DNA from: Chloroflexales bacterium ZM16-3
GTDB lineage: Bacteria > Chloroflexota > Chloroflexia > Chloroflexales > Chloroflexaceae
Length of the DNA stretch: 64,000 nt
Direction of reading: 5' to 3'
Assembly (NCBI GenBank): GCA_004138175.2
Contig: RYFE02000004.1
Location: forward strand, 124,001 to 188,000
Part shown: positions 8,157 to 16,230 of the stretch, piece after piece
Layout: each line of letters begins with the position of its first letter
Position numbering within the stretch: the first letter of the stretch is position 1
Made by a program: the position numbers and the translations under genes
The notes under the pieces: model-generated
What the model saw: only the letters and a program-made list of their open reading frames with translations
Told to the model about the DNA's origin: nothing
The model's database searches: none

Positions 8157-9269
8157 CTAGAACGAGATCGCCTGCTCGCCCAGGCTCGTGCCGGGCCAGA
8201 TGCGGATGCCGCGCTCCAGACGGTTCTCTGCCCCCAGACTACACCCATCGCTGATGATCGCCCCGTCGGTGATCAGGGTCTTTGCGCCGATCTGGTTGTT
8301 GCGTCCGAGCACGCAGTTGCGCAGTGTCGCCCCTTCCCCGATCTGGTTCCCATCCCAGAGCACCACCCCCTCAAGGGCGGCCTCCGCGCCGATGTGGCAG
8401 CCGTTGCCGATAACTGTTGGCCCGATCACCCGCGCCCCGCGCCCGATTGTCACCCCGTGACCGATCACCAGCGGCCCCACCATCTGGGCCGTCGGGTGGA
8501 TGTCCGCGTCGCCCTCTAGCCAGATCCGGTCGGCGATCTGCGTGCCACGGAAGGAGTAGCGCACCTTGCCGATCAGGATGTCGTGGTGGACATCCAGGTA
8601 GGTCTGCGGCTTGCCGATGTCGGTCCAGTAGGCCCGCGAGGGGAATCCGAACATCGAGTCGCCGGTCTGGAGTACCACCGGGAAGAGCCCGCGCTCGAAC
8701 ATGTAGAACTGGTTCGGCGGCACGTAGCGCAGCATCTCTGGCTCGATGATATAGGTGCCGGCGTTGATCAGGTTGGTGGTGATGTCCTCGGCCCGTGGTT
8801 TTTCAAGGAAGCGGTGTACCCGGTTGTCCTTCTCCATTTCTACCAGGCCGAACTGCGTCGGATCGTCAACCGGGGTGAGCGAGATCGTCACCTTGCTCTG
8901 CTTCTCGCGGTGGTAAGCCAGCATCGCCTGCAGGTCAAGGTCGGTCATCACATCGCCGTTAAATACGAAGGTCGTGTCGTCAAGCAGATGCTCGACGTTC
9001 TTCACCGCGCCGGCGGTGCCGCGCGGCTCGGGCTCCTCAATGATATGCAGCTTCAGGCCCAGGCGCGATCCGTCGCCGAGGGCAGCCACGAAGCGCTCGG
9101 CGAGGTATTGGACAGCCAGCACAACCTCGTCAATCCCCTGGTCGCGCAGACGGAGCAGCATCGACTCGATGAACGGCTGGTTGACCAGCGGGATCATGGG
9201 CTTTGGCGTGTTGCAGGTGAGCGGACGCAGGCGTGTGCCTAGTCCTCCGACGAGGATCACTGCTTTCAT
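8157..9269 (-). CDS. NDP-sugar pyrophosphorylase (nucleotidyltransferase + left-handed beta-helix)
   Basis: A 370-residue enzyme joining a sugar 1-phosphate to an NTP. The nucleotide-binding signature MKAVILVGGLGTRLRPLT is at the N-terminus, followed by NTPKPMIPL. FVFNGDVMTDLDL holds the metal-binding aspartate. From about residue 245 hexapeptide repeats form a beta-helix (VGPLVIGHGVTIGRGARVIG and onwards). The length and C-terminal helix match mannose-1-phosphate guanylyltransferases or glucose-1-phosphate thymidylyltransferases of the ManC/GCD1 type; which sugar cannot be decided. The divergently neighbouring epimerase (9441-10397) is the natural pathway partner. Confidence 0.88.
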   Translation of the reverse strand: MKAVILVGGLGTRLRPLTCNTPKPMIPLVNQPFIESMLLRLRDQGIDEVVLAVQYLAERFVAALGDGSRLGLKLHIIEEPEPRGTAGAVKNVEHLLDDTTFVFNGDVMTDLDLQAMLAYHREKQSKVTISLTPVDDPTQFGLVEMEKDNRVHRFLEKPRAEDITTNLINAGTYIIEPEMLRYVPPNQFYMFERGLFPVVLQTGDSMFGFPSRAYWTDIGKPQTYLDVHHDILIGKVRYSFRGTQIADRIWLEGDADIHPTAQMVGPLVIGHGVTIGRGARVIGPTVIGNGCHIGAEAALEGVVLWDGNQIGEGATLRNCVLGRNNQIGAKTLITDGAIISDGCSLGAENRLERGIRIWPGTSLGEQAISF

Positions 9270-9440
9270 GATTTTTCCTTATGCAAATGGGTGGTGCGAT
9301 GGGTGGTGACGCTTGCGGCTGTCTGTGGAGCGCGAACCTGGGCAGGGGCATCACCCACTCTATACTATCGGGTAGATGTGGGTTGTAGCTGAAGAATTGC
9401 TAATTGTCTGATGACAGTTTGGTTGTTAAAGGGCGCAGCA

Positions 9441-10397
9441 TTACGCGCTGCGCTCTACCTGTCGCCAATAGGCCAGGATGTCGCTCAGGGTCTGTTGTAT
9501 GGTGAACGACGGTGCCCACCCGGTGCGCGTGCGGATCTTCTCCGCGTTACAGCTGACGAGGGGGATGTCGATTGGCCGCATCAGGCTAGGGTTCGTCTGG
9601 ATCTCGATCATCGCGGTGCTCTCGGCGAGCAGCATGTCGAGCATATCGCGGATCATGACCGCCTGGCCGCTGCCGACATTATAGACCTCCCCGGCCTCGC
9701 CGTGCTGTGCGAGCAGGGCGTAGGCCCGCACAATGTCGCGCACATCGGAGAAGTCTCGACATGCGCTCAGGTTGCCGACCTGCATCACCGGGGTTTGGAG
9801 CCCGCGCTCGATGCGGGCGATCTGGCGGGCGAAGGCGGCGGTGACGAATCGCTCATTCTGACGCGGCCCGATGTGGGTGAAGGGGCGCACACGCACAATA
9901 TCGATCTGGTGACTGAGGTGGTACTGGAGGGCGAGCATGCTCTGGGCCACCTTGCTCACCCCGTAGGGGCTGGTGGGCCGCAGCGGGGCGTCCTCTCGCA
10001 GCGGCAGATCCTCTGGGCGGATCTGGCCGTACTCCTCATTGGTGCCGATCACCACCACCCGCGTGGCTATTCGCTGGGCGATCAGGGTCAGGAAGATGTG
10101 GAGCGCCCCCAGGGTGTTTGTCGCCAGGGTGGCCGCCGGGTCGCGGAACGACTCGGGCACGAAGGGCTGCCCCGCCAGGTGGAAGATCACGTTGGGCCAC
10201 GCGGTGATGATCGCTTGGGCGGTCGAGTCGGCGTCGGTCAGATCGGCCTGGAGCATTGTCACCTTGCCCTGGAGCTGGGGCAGGGCCACGGCAGATGATC
10301 GCGAGATCCCCCAGATCTCCCAGCCGCCTTGCTGGAGCAGATGCTCGGCAAGGTGCCCGCCGACGAACCCGTTGATACCAGTTATAAGCGCACGCAT
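9441..10397 (-). CDS. NAD-dependent sugar epimerase/dehydratase (GDP-mannose dehydratase / Rmd-like)
   Basis: A 318-residue extended short-chain dehydrogenase. The Rossmann motif GINGFVGGHLAEHL is near the N-terminus (G-x2-G-x2-G). The catalytic Y-x3-K is in SPYGVSKVAQ, preceded by GTNEEYGQI. The C-terminal part contains GEVYNVGSGQAV. The pattern is closest to GDP-mannose 4,6-dehydratase and GDP-4-keto-6-deoxymannose reductase. With the pyrophosphorylase it would make an activated deoxysugar for surface polysaccharide. An extended -10 lies at 10503-10511. Confidence 0.85.
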   Translation of the reverse strand: MRALITGINGFVGGHLAEHLLQQGGWEIWGISRSSAVALPQLQGKVTMLQADLTDADSTAQAIITAWPNVIFHLAGQPFVPESFRDPAATLATNTLGALHIFLTLIAQRIATRVVVIGTNEEYGQIRPEDLPLREDAPLRPTSPYGVSKVAQSMLALQYHLSHQIDIVRVRPFTHIGPRQNERFVTAAFARQIARIERGLQTPVMQVGNLSACRDFSDVRDIVRAYALLAQHGEAGEVYNVGSGQAVMIRDMLDMLLAESTAMIEIQTNPSLMRPIDIPLVSCNAEKIRTRTGWAPSFTIQQTLSDILAYWRQVERSA

Positions 10398-10484
10398 AGG
10401 TTTGTTTGGGCCGCATAGACGGCGTTTGAGGCCACGCGTATGCGGAGGTTAGTTGTGCATTACATTGACGCAGTTTGTGCATCA

Positions 10485-10493
10485 TGTTACAAT
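10485..10493 (+). promoter_or_regulatory. Possible extended -10 toward CarH-like gene
   Basis: TGTTACAAT on the plus strand, 10 bp from the minus-strand promoter at 10503. If used, the CarH-like mRNA would have a leader of over 300 bases holding the inverted repeat at 10639-10709. Confidence 0.35.
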
Positions 10494-10502
10494 ATGACGG
10501 CA

Positions 10503-10511
10503 ATTGTAGCA
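10503..10511 (-). promoter_or_regulatory. Extended -10 promoter of epimerase gene
   Basis: Minus strand TGCTACAAT, about 100 bp before the ATG at 10397. Confidence 0.55.
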
Positions 10512-10638
10512 TGTTTTAGATATGGTTCGAGGTGCTTTACAGTCTGGCTGGCATCACGGATCGCTTTCTGATTCACCCTACTCTGCCCTGTACCTGTATC
10601 CTCGTTATTCGTATCATCATATTCCCATAGAGCTTATG

Positions 10639-10709
10639 AAACCTGTCAGGTGCAGCCAGCGATGGAATGGCCGCATTCTGGTGCGTTAGTGGCCGCACCT
10701 GACAGGTTT
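10639..10709. promoter_or_regulatory. Inverted repeat upstream of CarH-like gene
   Basis: Arms aaacctgtcaggtgc (10639-10653) and its exact complement (10695-10709) are 41 bp apart. Each arm holds a smaller palindrome cctgtcagg/cctgacagg. It could be a hairpin in the leader or paired operator half-sites. The rest of 10398-10833 has no gene. Confidence 0.5.
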
Positions 10710-10833
10710 GTGTCTCAAATAGGATTGCTGCATTTCTATAAACTCAGATATATACGCCCCATATTGTATAGCTTTGTCTTAAGATTGAGTGTCGCAATAC
10801 GGCGTTCAGCGCAGGCTGAGAAGGCAAACAGGC

Positions 10834-11778
10834 ATGGCACAGCCGCACTTCTTATCACAATTTTCTGACAAGCCGCGCTACAACACAAAGGCTGTAGCTC
10901 AGGAGACAGGCGTCCCCGCCGATACGTTTCGGGCCTGGGAGCGGCGCTACGGCGTGCCTCGCCCCCAGCGGACTGAGGGCGGCCATCGCCTGTACTCCGA
11001 GCGCGATATTGCGACCATCCGCTGGCTCCGTGATCGGACGGCAGAGGGGCTGACGATCAGCCAGGCGATCGCGCTGATGACGGACGGTGCCGAGTCGAAC
11101 TTGGGCTGGCTCAACACGGCTGTCGATACGGAGCCGCATACCTGGGATCGCCTCAACAACCGGCTGTACGCCGCTCTGATCGACTTCGACGCCACACGCT
11201 CCGAGCAGATCCTCGGCGAGGCGTTTGCGATCTACCCGCTTGAGGAGGTCTTCCTGAAGCTGGTGCAGCCGACGATGATCGAGATCGGTGAGCAGTGGCA
11301 CGCCGGCAAGATTAGCGTTATCGCCGAGCACTTCGCCACGCAGTTCATCCGGCGGAAGCTGTCGGGCCTCTTTAATACCTACAATATCACCGACGGCCGC
11401 GGCTTAGTGATGATCGGCTGCGCGCCTGGTGAGCAGCACGATCTGGGCGCCCTGATGATCGCGGTGTTCCTGGTGCGCCACGGCTGGCAGGTGATCTATC
11501 TCGGCGCCGAGGTGCCGATCCGCGATCTGCTTGAGACGGTGCGCCAGATTCAGCCCGATATCGTCTGTATGGCTGCGTCCACCACCGAGACGGCTACGCA
11601 GCTTCTGGAGGTCGGTCGGGCTATCCAGCAGCTGCCGCCACCCTTCCCGGCATTTGGCTATGGCGGTCGGGCCTTTAACTTGAACCCGATGCTGACCCAG
11701 AAGATGCCCGGCACCTTCCTCGGCCGCGATGCCCAGGAGGTGGTGGACTCGGTGGCCGATATCCTTAGCGGGCGATAG
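10834..11778 (+). CDS. carH: CarH-type MerR-family, B12-binding light-responsive repressor
   Basis: A 314-residue regulator. Residues 14-80 form a MerR winged helix (YNTKAVAQETGVPADTFRAW, then ERRYGVPRPQRTEGGHRLYS). A four-helix bundle contains W155, then nine residues, then E165-H166, the W-x9-E-H signature of CarH photoreceptors. The Rossmann B12 domain has E200-Q-H202-D-L-G205, where H202 would be the lower cobalt ligand. In known CarH proteins adenosylcobalamin holds a DNA-bound tetramer in the dark and light breaks it. The ATG at 10834 was preferred over a GTG at 10789 because GAGAAGG lies before it. The phytoene synthase gene follows directly, the classical CarH target. Confidence 0.87.
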   Translation: MAQPHFLSQFSDKPRYNTKAVAQETGVPADTFRAWERRYGVPRPQRTEGGHRLYSERDIATIRWLRDRTAEGLTISQAIALMTDGAESNLGWLNTAVDTEPHTWDRLNNRLYAALIDFDATRSEQILGEAFAIYPLEEVFLKLVQPTMIEIGEQWHAGKISVIAEHFATQFIRRKLSGLFNTYNITDGRGLVMIGCAPGEQHDLGALMIAVFLVRHGWQVIYLGAEVPIRDLLETVRQIQPDIVCMAASTTETATQLLEVGRAIQQLPPPFPAFGYGGRAFNLNPMLTQKMPGTFLGRDAQEVVDSVADILSGR

Positions 11779-11794
11779 TGCCTGCCTGAATCAG

Positions 11795-11842
11795 ACGCGG
11801 GGTGCGGGCACGCTTGATCGCCCCTCCCCGCGTTGTTGTTTT
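11795..11842 (+). terminator. Terminator of CarH-like gene
   Basis: Stem acgcgggg / ccccgcgt with a 23-base loop, followed by tgttgtttt. Confidence 0.5.
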
Positions 11843-11867
11843 AGCCGAATCAGGAGGGTTGCCAGTC

Positions 11868-11876
11868 TGCTACGAT
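11868..11876 (+). promoter_or_regulatory. Possible extended -10 upstream of phytoene synthase
   Basis: TGCTACGAT resembles the TGCTACAAT promoters in this window and gives a leader of about 200 bases. CarH operator sites would be expected near here, but I cannot identify one. The remainder of 11877-12086 shows no gene and is C/T-rich. Confidence 0.35.
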
Positions 11877-12086
11877 TCACGTATTATTAAGGCATAGAAT
11901 TTGTTTCTTGGAAGAATACGCCCTTGCAGCATGCTCTGATGAGCTGATTGCCGACGCGCCCGCTCCTTCTCTCTCTCTGCATCTTTTCCAACTCGTACTG
12001 CTCCTTCGCCCTTTGCTCCTGTGACGCCCACAATGTCGCCGAGGTGTAGTTCCCGTGTGTCCTCATTAGGCATAAAGGAGCGCCGT

Positions 12087-13079
12087 GTGACGATGAAATC
12101 ACTCTCATCGCTGGCCCTGGGTACCGGTGCCTCTTCCATATCGCAGCCGCTCCCCGCCGAGGAGCAGCTGGCGTTGCTCTTTCACCTCACCGAGCTTCCG
12201 CCACAGGTCGGCTTCGACGAGCACCCGCCGCAGCCTCCCCAGCGCATCGCTGAGGCATACCGTCGCTGCGAGGAGATCATCCGCGAGAGCTCAAAGAGCT
12301 TCTTTTTGAGCACGCAGTTTCTGCCTGCCAAGAAGCGCCGGGCGGTGCGGGCATTCTATGCTTTCTGCCGCGTCACCGACGATACGGTCGATCAGGCCAC
12401 CGGCGACGCGACCCGCGCCCTCGCCGAGTGGGTTCAGCAGGCTCGGGCCGCGCACCCGCTTACCGATGACCCGGTGCTCTTGGCCTGGCACGATACGCGC
12501 AAGATCTACAATCTGCCCGCCGCCCTGGTGGATGAGCTGCTGGCTGGCATGGCGATGGACTTGACGATCCACCGCTACGCCACCTTCACCGACCTGTGGC
12601 TCTACTGCTACCGCGTGGCCTCGGTGGTCGGTCTGCTGAGCATGGGTGTCACCGGGGCGGCTCCGGGCGCTGCGCCCTACGCGATCAAGATCGGCGTGGC
12701 ACTTCAGATGACCAACATCCTGCGCGATGTCGGCGAGGACGCCAGGCGCGGGCGGGTCTACCTGCCCCAGGAGGATCTGGAGCGCTTTGGGCTGACCGCC
12801 GATGATATTCTGAACCATGTCTACGATGAGCGATTCCGTAGCCTGATGCGCTTTGAGGTGGAGCGCACCTATCGTCTCTATAACGAGAGCTGGCCGGGGG
12901 TTGGCCTGCTCCCGCCTGATAGCCGATTCGGTGTGGCCGCCGCCGCCAGGGTGTACCAGGGTATCCTTGACAATCTGGTGGCGAACGACTACGATTCGTA
13001 TACCAAACGCGCCTACCTTACCCTGCGCGAGAAGCTGGTCCGCCTGCCACGGATCTGGCTGGACGTGCAGAAATTTTGA
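12087..13079 (+). CDS. crtB: Phytoene/squalene synthase family protein (probable phytoene synthase)
   Basis: A 330-residue enzyme predicted to condense two geranylgeranyl diphosphates to phytoene, the first committed carotenoid step. The two aspartate-rich motifs are visible: RVTDDTVDQATGD near residue 100 and NILRDVGEDARRGRVYLP near residue 225. The second is typical of CrtB rather than HpnC/HpnD. RRCEEIIRESSKSFF at the N-terminus matches the family start. A GTG at 12087 sits six bases after AGGAG, while the ATG at 12093 is at poor spacing; either is possible. It follows the CarH-like regulator in the same direction. Confidence 0.88.
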   Translation: MTMKSLSSLALGTGASSISQPLPAEEQLALLFHLTELPPQVGFDEHPPQPPQRIAEAYRRCEEIIRESSKSFFLSTQFLPAKKRRAVRAFYAFCRVTDDTVDQATGDATRALAEWVQQARAAHPLTDDPVLLAWHDTRKIYNLPAALVDELLAGMAMDLTIHRYATFTDLWLYCYRVASVVGLLSMGVTGAAPGAAPYAIKIGVALQMTNILRDVGEDARRGRVYLPQEDLERFGLTADDILNHVYDERFRSLMRFEVERTYRLYNESWPGVGLLPPDSRFGVAAAARVYQGILDNLVANDYDSYTKRAYLTLREKLVRLPRIWLDVQKF

Positions 13080-13173
13080 GTGTTACGTGTTGGGATTTGT
13101 TCAATACTTATGGAGAGTCCAGGGAGGGGAATCCTCCCTGGACTCTCCTCTATGTACCCAGGTATCCTCACTT

Positions 13174-14442
13174 ATGCGCAGATTTCTCCCGATCCTCACC
13201 GCCCTCGCCCTCTCTGGATGTAGCCTCGGCTTCGGCCCGCAGGCGGGCAGCACCGAGCCGACGGTGGCGGCCATCCAGACGCAGGTTTCCGCCGTTCACT
13301 CTGCCGCCGACCGGCCCTCGCCAACCCCGGGCTTGCCCCTGCCGACTGATGCCCCGCTGCCCACCATCCCGCCTCAGCCCACGATTAACCCGGATCTGGG
13401 CAGCGCGCTGCGCAGCCAGGAGGAACTGCTTGTCGCGCTGTATCGACGGGCCAGCCCAGCCGTGGTGAGCATTGAGGTGGTGGGCGACCCCAGTGCCGGG
13501 CTGCCATCGGGCCACCCGACGATCCCTAATCTTCCCGAGGGGCCGACCTCGCAGGGCTCCGGGTTTCTCTACAACGACCAGGGCTACATCGTTACGAATA
13601 ACCATGTGGTTGAGGGCTCGTCTGAGCTCCAGGTGCGCTTCTACGACGGCAGCACCAGCATTGGTCGGATGATCGGCACCGACCCCGACAGCGACCTGGC
13701 GGTGATCAAGGTGGCCCAGCTGCCGCCTGGCGTGGCCCCGCTGCCTCTGGCCGACTCACGCCTGGCGGCGGTGGGGCAGACGGCGGTGGCGATCGGCAAC
13801 CCCTTCGGCGAGCAGAACACCCTGACGGTGGGCGTGATCAGCGGGCTGGGCCGCACGCTGCGCGGGCCAAGCCGCGACTTCGGCACCTTCAGCATCCCGA
13901 ATATCATCCAGACCGATGCGGCGATCAACCCGGGGAACTCGGGCGGCCCGCTGCTGAATATTCGCGGCGAGGTGATCGGGGTGAACACGGCGATCGCCGT
14001 GACCGCAGGCGGCGGCTCCTTCGAGGGGGTGGGCTACGCGGTTCCCTCACGCGCGGTGGAGCGGGTGGTGCCAGCCCTGATCCAGAGCGGGCGCTACGAG
14101 CATCCCTGGATGGGGATCAGCATGCTCCCGCTCGACGCGCTGTTCGCCGAGCGCTTCGGCCTGAGCACAGTCAAGGGCGTGCTGGTGACGGGGGTGCAGC
14201 CGGGTAGCCCGGCGGAGCGGGCCGCGATCCAGCTCGGCACGCATGTGGAGCAGTATAACGGGTTGGATGTCTACGTCGATGGCGATATCATTGTCGCCAT
14301 CGGCGGGCAGCCCGTAGCGAGCGGAGACGACCTTGTTGGCTACCTCGACCAGGAGTACGGCGTGGGTGACACGATCACCCTGAGCATCCTGCGCGATGGG
14401 CAGCCCCAGGATGTGCAGCTGACCTTGGCGGCGCGGCCTTAG
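13174..14442 (+). CDS. HtrA/DegP-type serine protease, predicted lipoprotein
   Basis: A 422-residue envelope protease or chaperone. The N-terminus MRRFLPILTALALSGCSLGF is a lipoprotein signal with the lipobox cysteine at 16. A low-complexity P/T-rich linker reaches about residue 80. The trypsin-like domain has H144 (NNHVVEG), D174 (SDLAVIKV) and S256 (NPGNSGGPLL), a complete triad. One PDZ domain follows (about 330-422, with GVLVTGVQPGSPAE). A longer frame upstream was rejected because it overlaps the phytoene synthase gene. The ATG at 13174 begins the signal peptide. Family role: degradation of misfolded exported proteins. Confidence 0.92.
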   Translation: MRRFLPILTALALSGCSLGFGPQAGSTEPTVAAIQTQVSAVHSAADRPSPTPGLPLPTDAPLPTIPPQPTINPDLGSALRSQEELLVALYRRASPAVVSIEVVGDPSAGLPSGHPTIPNLPEGPTSQGSGFLYNDQGYIVTNNHVVEGSSELQVRFYDGSTSIGRMIGTDPDSDLAVIKVAQLPPGVAPLPLADSRLAAVGQTAVAIGNPFGEQNTLTVGVISGLGRTLRGPSRDFGTFSIPNIIQTDAAINPGNSGGPLLNIRGEVIGVNTAIAVTAGGGSFEGVGYAVPSRAVERVVPALIQSGRYEHPWMGISMLPLDALFAERFGLSTVKGVLVTGVQPGSPAERAAIQLGTHVEQYNGLDVYVDGDIIVAIGGQPVASGDDLVGYLDQEYGVGDTITLSILRDGQPQDVQLTLAARP

Positions 14443-14459
14443 GCATCAGGGTACCTAAC

Positions 14460-14515
14460 ATGAAAACCGGATCGTAGGGGCGCGTCGCGACGCGCCCCTA
14501 CGATCCGGTTTTCAT
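14460..14515. terminator. 56-bp perfect palindrome between convergent genes
   Basis: A 28-bp arm pairs exactly with the next 28 bp. The inner part gtaggggcg / cgcccctac is shared with palindromes at 17874, 34012 and 44203. A T-run on each strand inside the stem (gaaaa / tttt) suits a bidirectional terminator. Confidence 0.75.
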
Positions 14516-14546
14516 CCTACATTACAGCATAGCTTGCTGATGAGCC

Positions 14547-14567
14547 GACTCCCGACTCCCGACTCCT
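14547..14567. repeat. Heptamer array near the end of the secreted repeat protein
   Basis: Words gactccc, gactccc, gactcct with a 7-bp period, 12 bp from the stop of the gene at 14580. Confidence 0.75.
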
Positions 14568-14579
14568 ACCCTCCGACCC

Positions 14580-15539
14580 CTACCACTGCAGGACGAATGG
14601 TGCAACGACGACCCGGCCGCTGCGCGCCCCCTGGCCGACCATACTCCATTGGCCCGTCGGGTCGCTCGCATGGGTATAGAATCCAATCAGGACGTAGCCG
14701 CTGCTGTCGGCGATGGCCTGGTAGGGCAGGCCGCGGGTGGTGCCGTCCGGCAGGTTCACCCACAGGCTGACCGGCTCATTCGGCTCGTAGTTGCGGGCCT
14801 CGAAGCCGAGGATGGTGCCAGGGGCGCTCGGGCTGGGGTAGACCCGACCGCTGGCGACCGCGTTGGGGATGGTGTTGCACTCGCTGGAGTTGCCCTCGGC
14901 GACCGGCCCGGCGGGGGGGGCGTTGGGCGGCAGGCCGGGGCGGCGCTGGCAGGGCACCAGGGCGCTGCCGAGCAGGCCCAGGCGCACCTGACCGCCCACC
15001 AGCTCGAAACGGGCGCGCTCAAAGTACTGCACCGTATAGTTACGCCCATCGTCGAGCTGCTCGGTGATCTCCTCGCTCAGGGGGAAGCCGAAGATCGCCA
15101 GGCCACCCCGGCCATCCCAGTAGCTCTTAAAGGTTCCACGCAGGGTGTGGCCCGTCTCGGAGAAGTAGCGCACGCTTGAGGTGCTGGCCGTCGGGGCGAC
15201 GCGGGGGAAGCCCAGGCCACGGGCGCGCATGTAGTCTGCGCCAATGAGGCCAAGGCCGACGGCGTTGCCAACCATCTCGAAGCGGGCGCGCTCGAAGTAC
15301 TGCACCACCCGCCCGTCGCTCGTCTGTACAAACTCCTCGCTCACCGGGTAGCCGAAGAGTGTCAGTCCGCCCCGGCTCTCCCAGAAGCTGCGGAACGCCC
15401 CGCCCACGTAGTGGCCCGTCTGTGGGAAGTAGACCTGTGCCGCCTGGGCCTGTCCGGCGGCCGGCGGCATGGCGCCGAGCACCAGCAGCACGGCCAGCAC
15501 GGTCAGCGCCCCCGTCCATCGTCCTCGTCGCTGGCTCAT
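14580..15539 (-). CDS. Secreted protein with two F-G-Y/F-P-x-S-E-E (LGFP-like) repeats
   Basis: A 319-residue exported protein. The signal peptide spans about residues 1-34 (LTVLAVLLVLGAMPPAAGQAQA). Two repeats of about 70 residues follow. Each has Y-F-x-x-T-G-H, G-x-F-x-x-x-W, G-G-L-x-x-F-G-Y/F-P-x-S-E-E and V-Q-Y-F-E-R-A-R-F-E (QYFERARFEMVG and QYFERARFELVG). A C-terminal domain of about 100 residues is probably beta-rich (FEARNYEPNEPVSLWVNLPD). Similar repeats are common in exported Chloroflexi proteins, where a cell-surface role is assumed. No enzyme motif is seen. The gene converges on the protease gene. Confidence 0.75.
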   Translation of the reverse strand: MSQRRGRWTGALTVLAVLLVLGAMPPAAGQAQAAQVYFPQTGHYVGGAFRSFWESRGGLTLFGYPVSEEFVQTSDGRVVQYFERARFEMVGNAVGLGLIGADYMRARGLGFPRVAPTASTSSVRYFSETGHTLRGTFKSYWDGRGGLAIFGFPLSEEITEQLDDGRNYTVQYFERARFELVGGQVRLGLLGSALVPCQRRPGLPPNAPPAGPVAEGNSSECNTIPNAVASGRVYPSPSAPGTILGFEARNYEPNEPVSLWVNLPDGTTRGLPYQAIADSSGYVLIGFYTHASDPTGQWSMVGQGARSGRVVVAPFVLQW

Positions 15540-15550
15540 AGAAAAAGACC

Positions 15551-15945
15551 TTTAGGCGCGGAAACCCAGCAGCTTGAGCGCTGGGAGGAGCGCCCGCTTG
15601 AGCGGAGCAATGCCCGCAATGAGAAGCGTGCGGTGGTCTTTCAGCCGTAAGGCCCAGGAAGACCACCAGACCCGTGCCCGTAAGGGCAAGCCCCGATTTC
15701 TCGGGTAATGTTCGCCTCGACAAGGTGTACGGTCGGTACTATCCCAAGAACACCTTCGCGGCTTACCGCACCGCAGCATGATGTCCAGGTTCTAGAGCGG
15801 CGAACTGGCAAACGCATTCGCCGGTAGGTCTTGAACGCTTGCCGTACACGTAGCCCGATAGCCTTGCGGCTCTGGCTGAGTCTGGTCAGCACCGGCTTAT
15901 GGATTGCGCCACAAGCCCACGAGCTTTAGCCGTGGGTTACTGACA
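15551..15945 (-). mobile_element. Remnant of an IS200/IS605-type element
   Basis: Two imperfect hairpins mark the ends: cccagcagcttgagcgctggg at 15565-15585 and cccacgagctttagccgtggg at 15916-15936. Both have stem-internal AGCTT..AGC motifs like the subterminal hairpins of IS200/IS605 elements, and the second is followed by ttactgaca, a typical end. Between them only broken frames remain; the 83-codon frame at 15641-15892 (ending CPYGHGSGGLPGPYG) might be the tail of a TnpB-like protein, but this is weak. The element is too short to carry a whole transposase. Confidence 0.5.
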
Positions 15946-16230
15946 CGTACTCCAGTTCTGCTAAAACCGTAAAGCGAAACCATGTCTTAGCTCGCATCTC
16001 CGCTGCGCAGGGTAAGCTCGGCAGGGCTGATCGCATTTTATTTATGGTTTACAATACGCATGCCATCATACGATGAAGCTCCGCTTGCTGTCAAGGGTTG
16101 CCGCAGTAGATAGCGGTATAATGGGATCGTTTGGGCCGCGAAGGACGCGAACGTGGGCGAAAGACGCGAACGCGGCGGCGCGGAATTCTGCCATTTTGCA
16201 TTTTGCATTCACATCAGAGTGAGGATATTG
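15946..16230 (+). other. Spacer upstream of hisD
   Basis: The 285 bases before hisD hold a TATAAT at 16117, a run of short near-repeats (cgcgaaggacgcgaa type, 16137-16171) and a 7-bp array ttttgca twice at 16194-16207. No gene is visible. Confidence 0.5.
16117..16122 (+). promoter_or_regulatory. -10 element upstream of hisD
   Basis: TATAAT about 110 bp before the ATG. No convincing -35 at 16-18 bp. Confidence 0.45.

Noticed and set aside
13081-13150. A hairpin (gtccagggagg / cctccctggac) as a riboswitch upstream of the HtrA-like gene
   Set aside because: It is a simple stem without a known aptamer pattern, more likely the terminator of the phytoene synthase gene.
15641-15892. An intact small transposase gene
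   Set aside because: The 83-codon frame has no catalytic motif; at best it is the end of a decayed TnpB.
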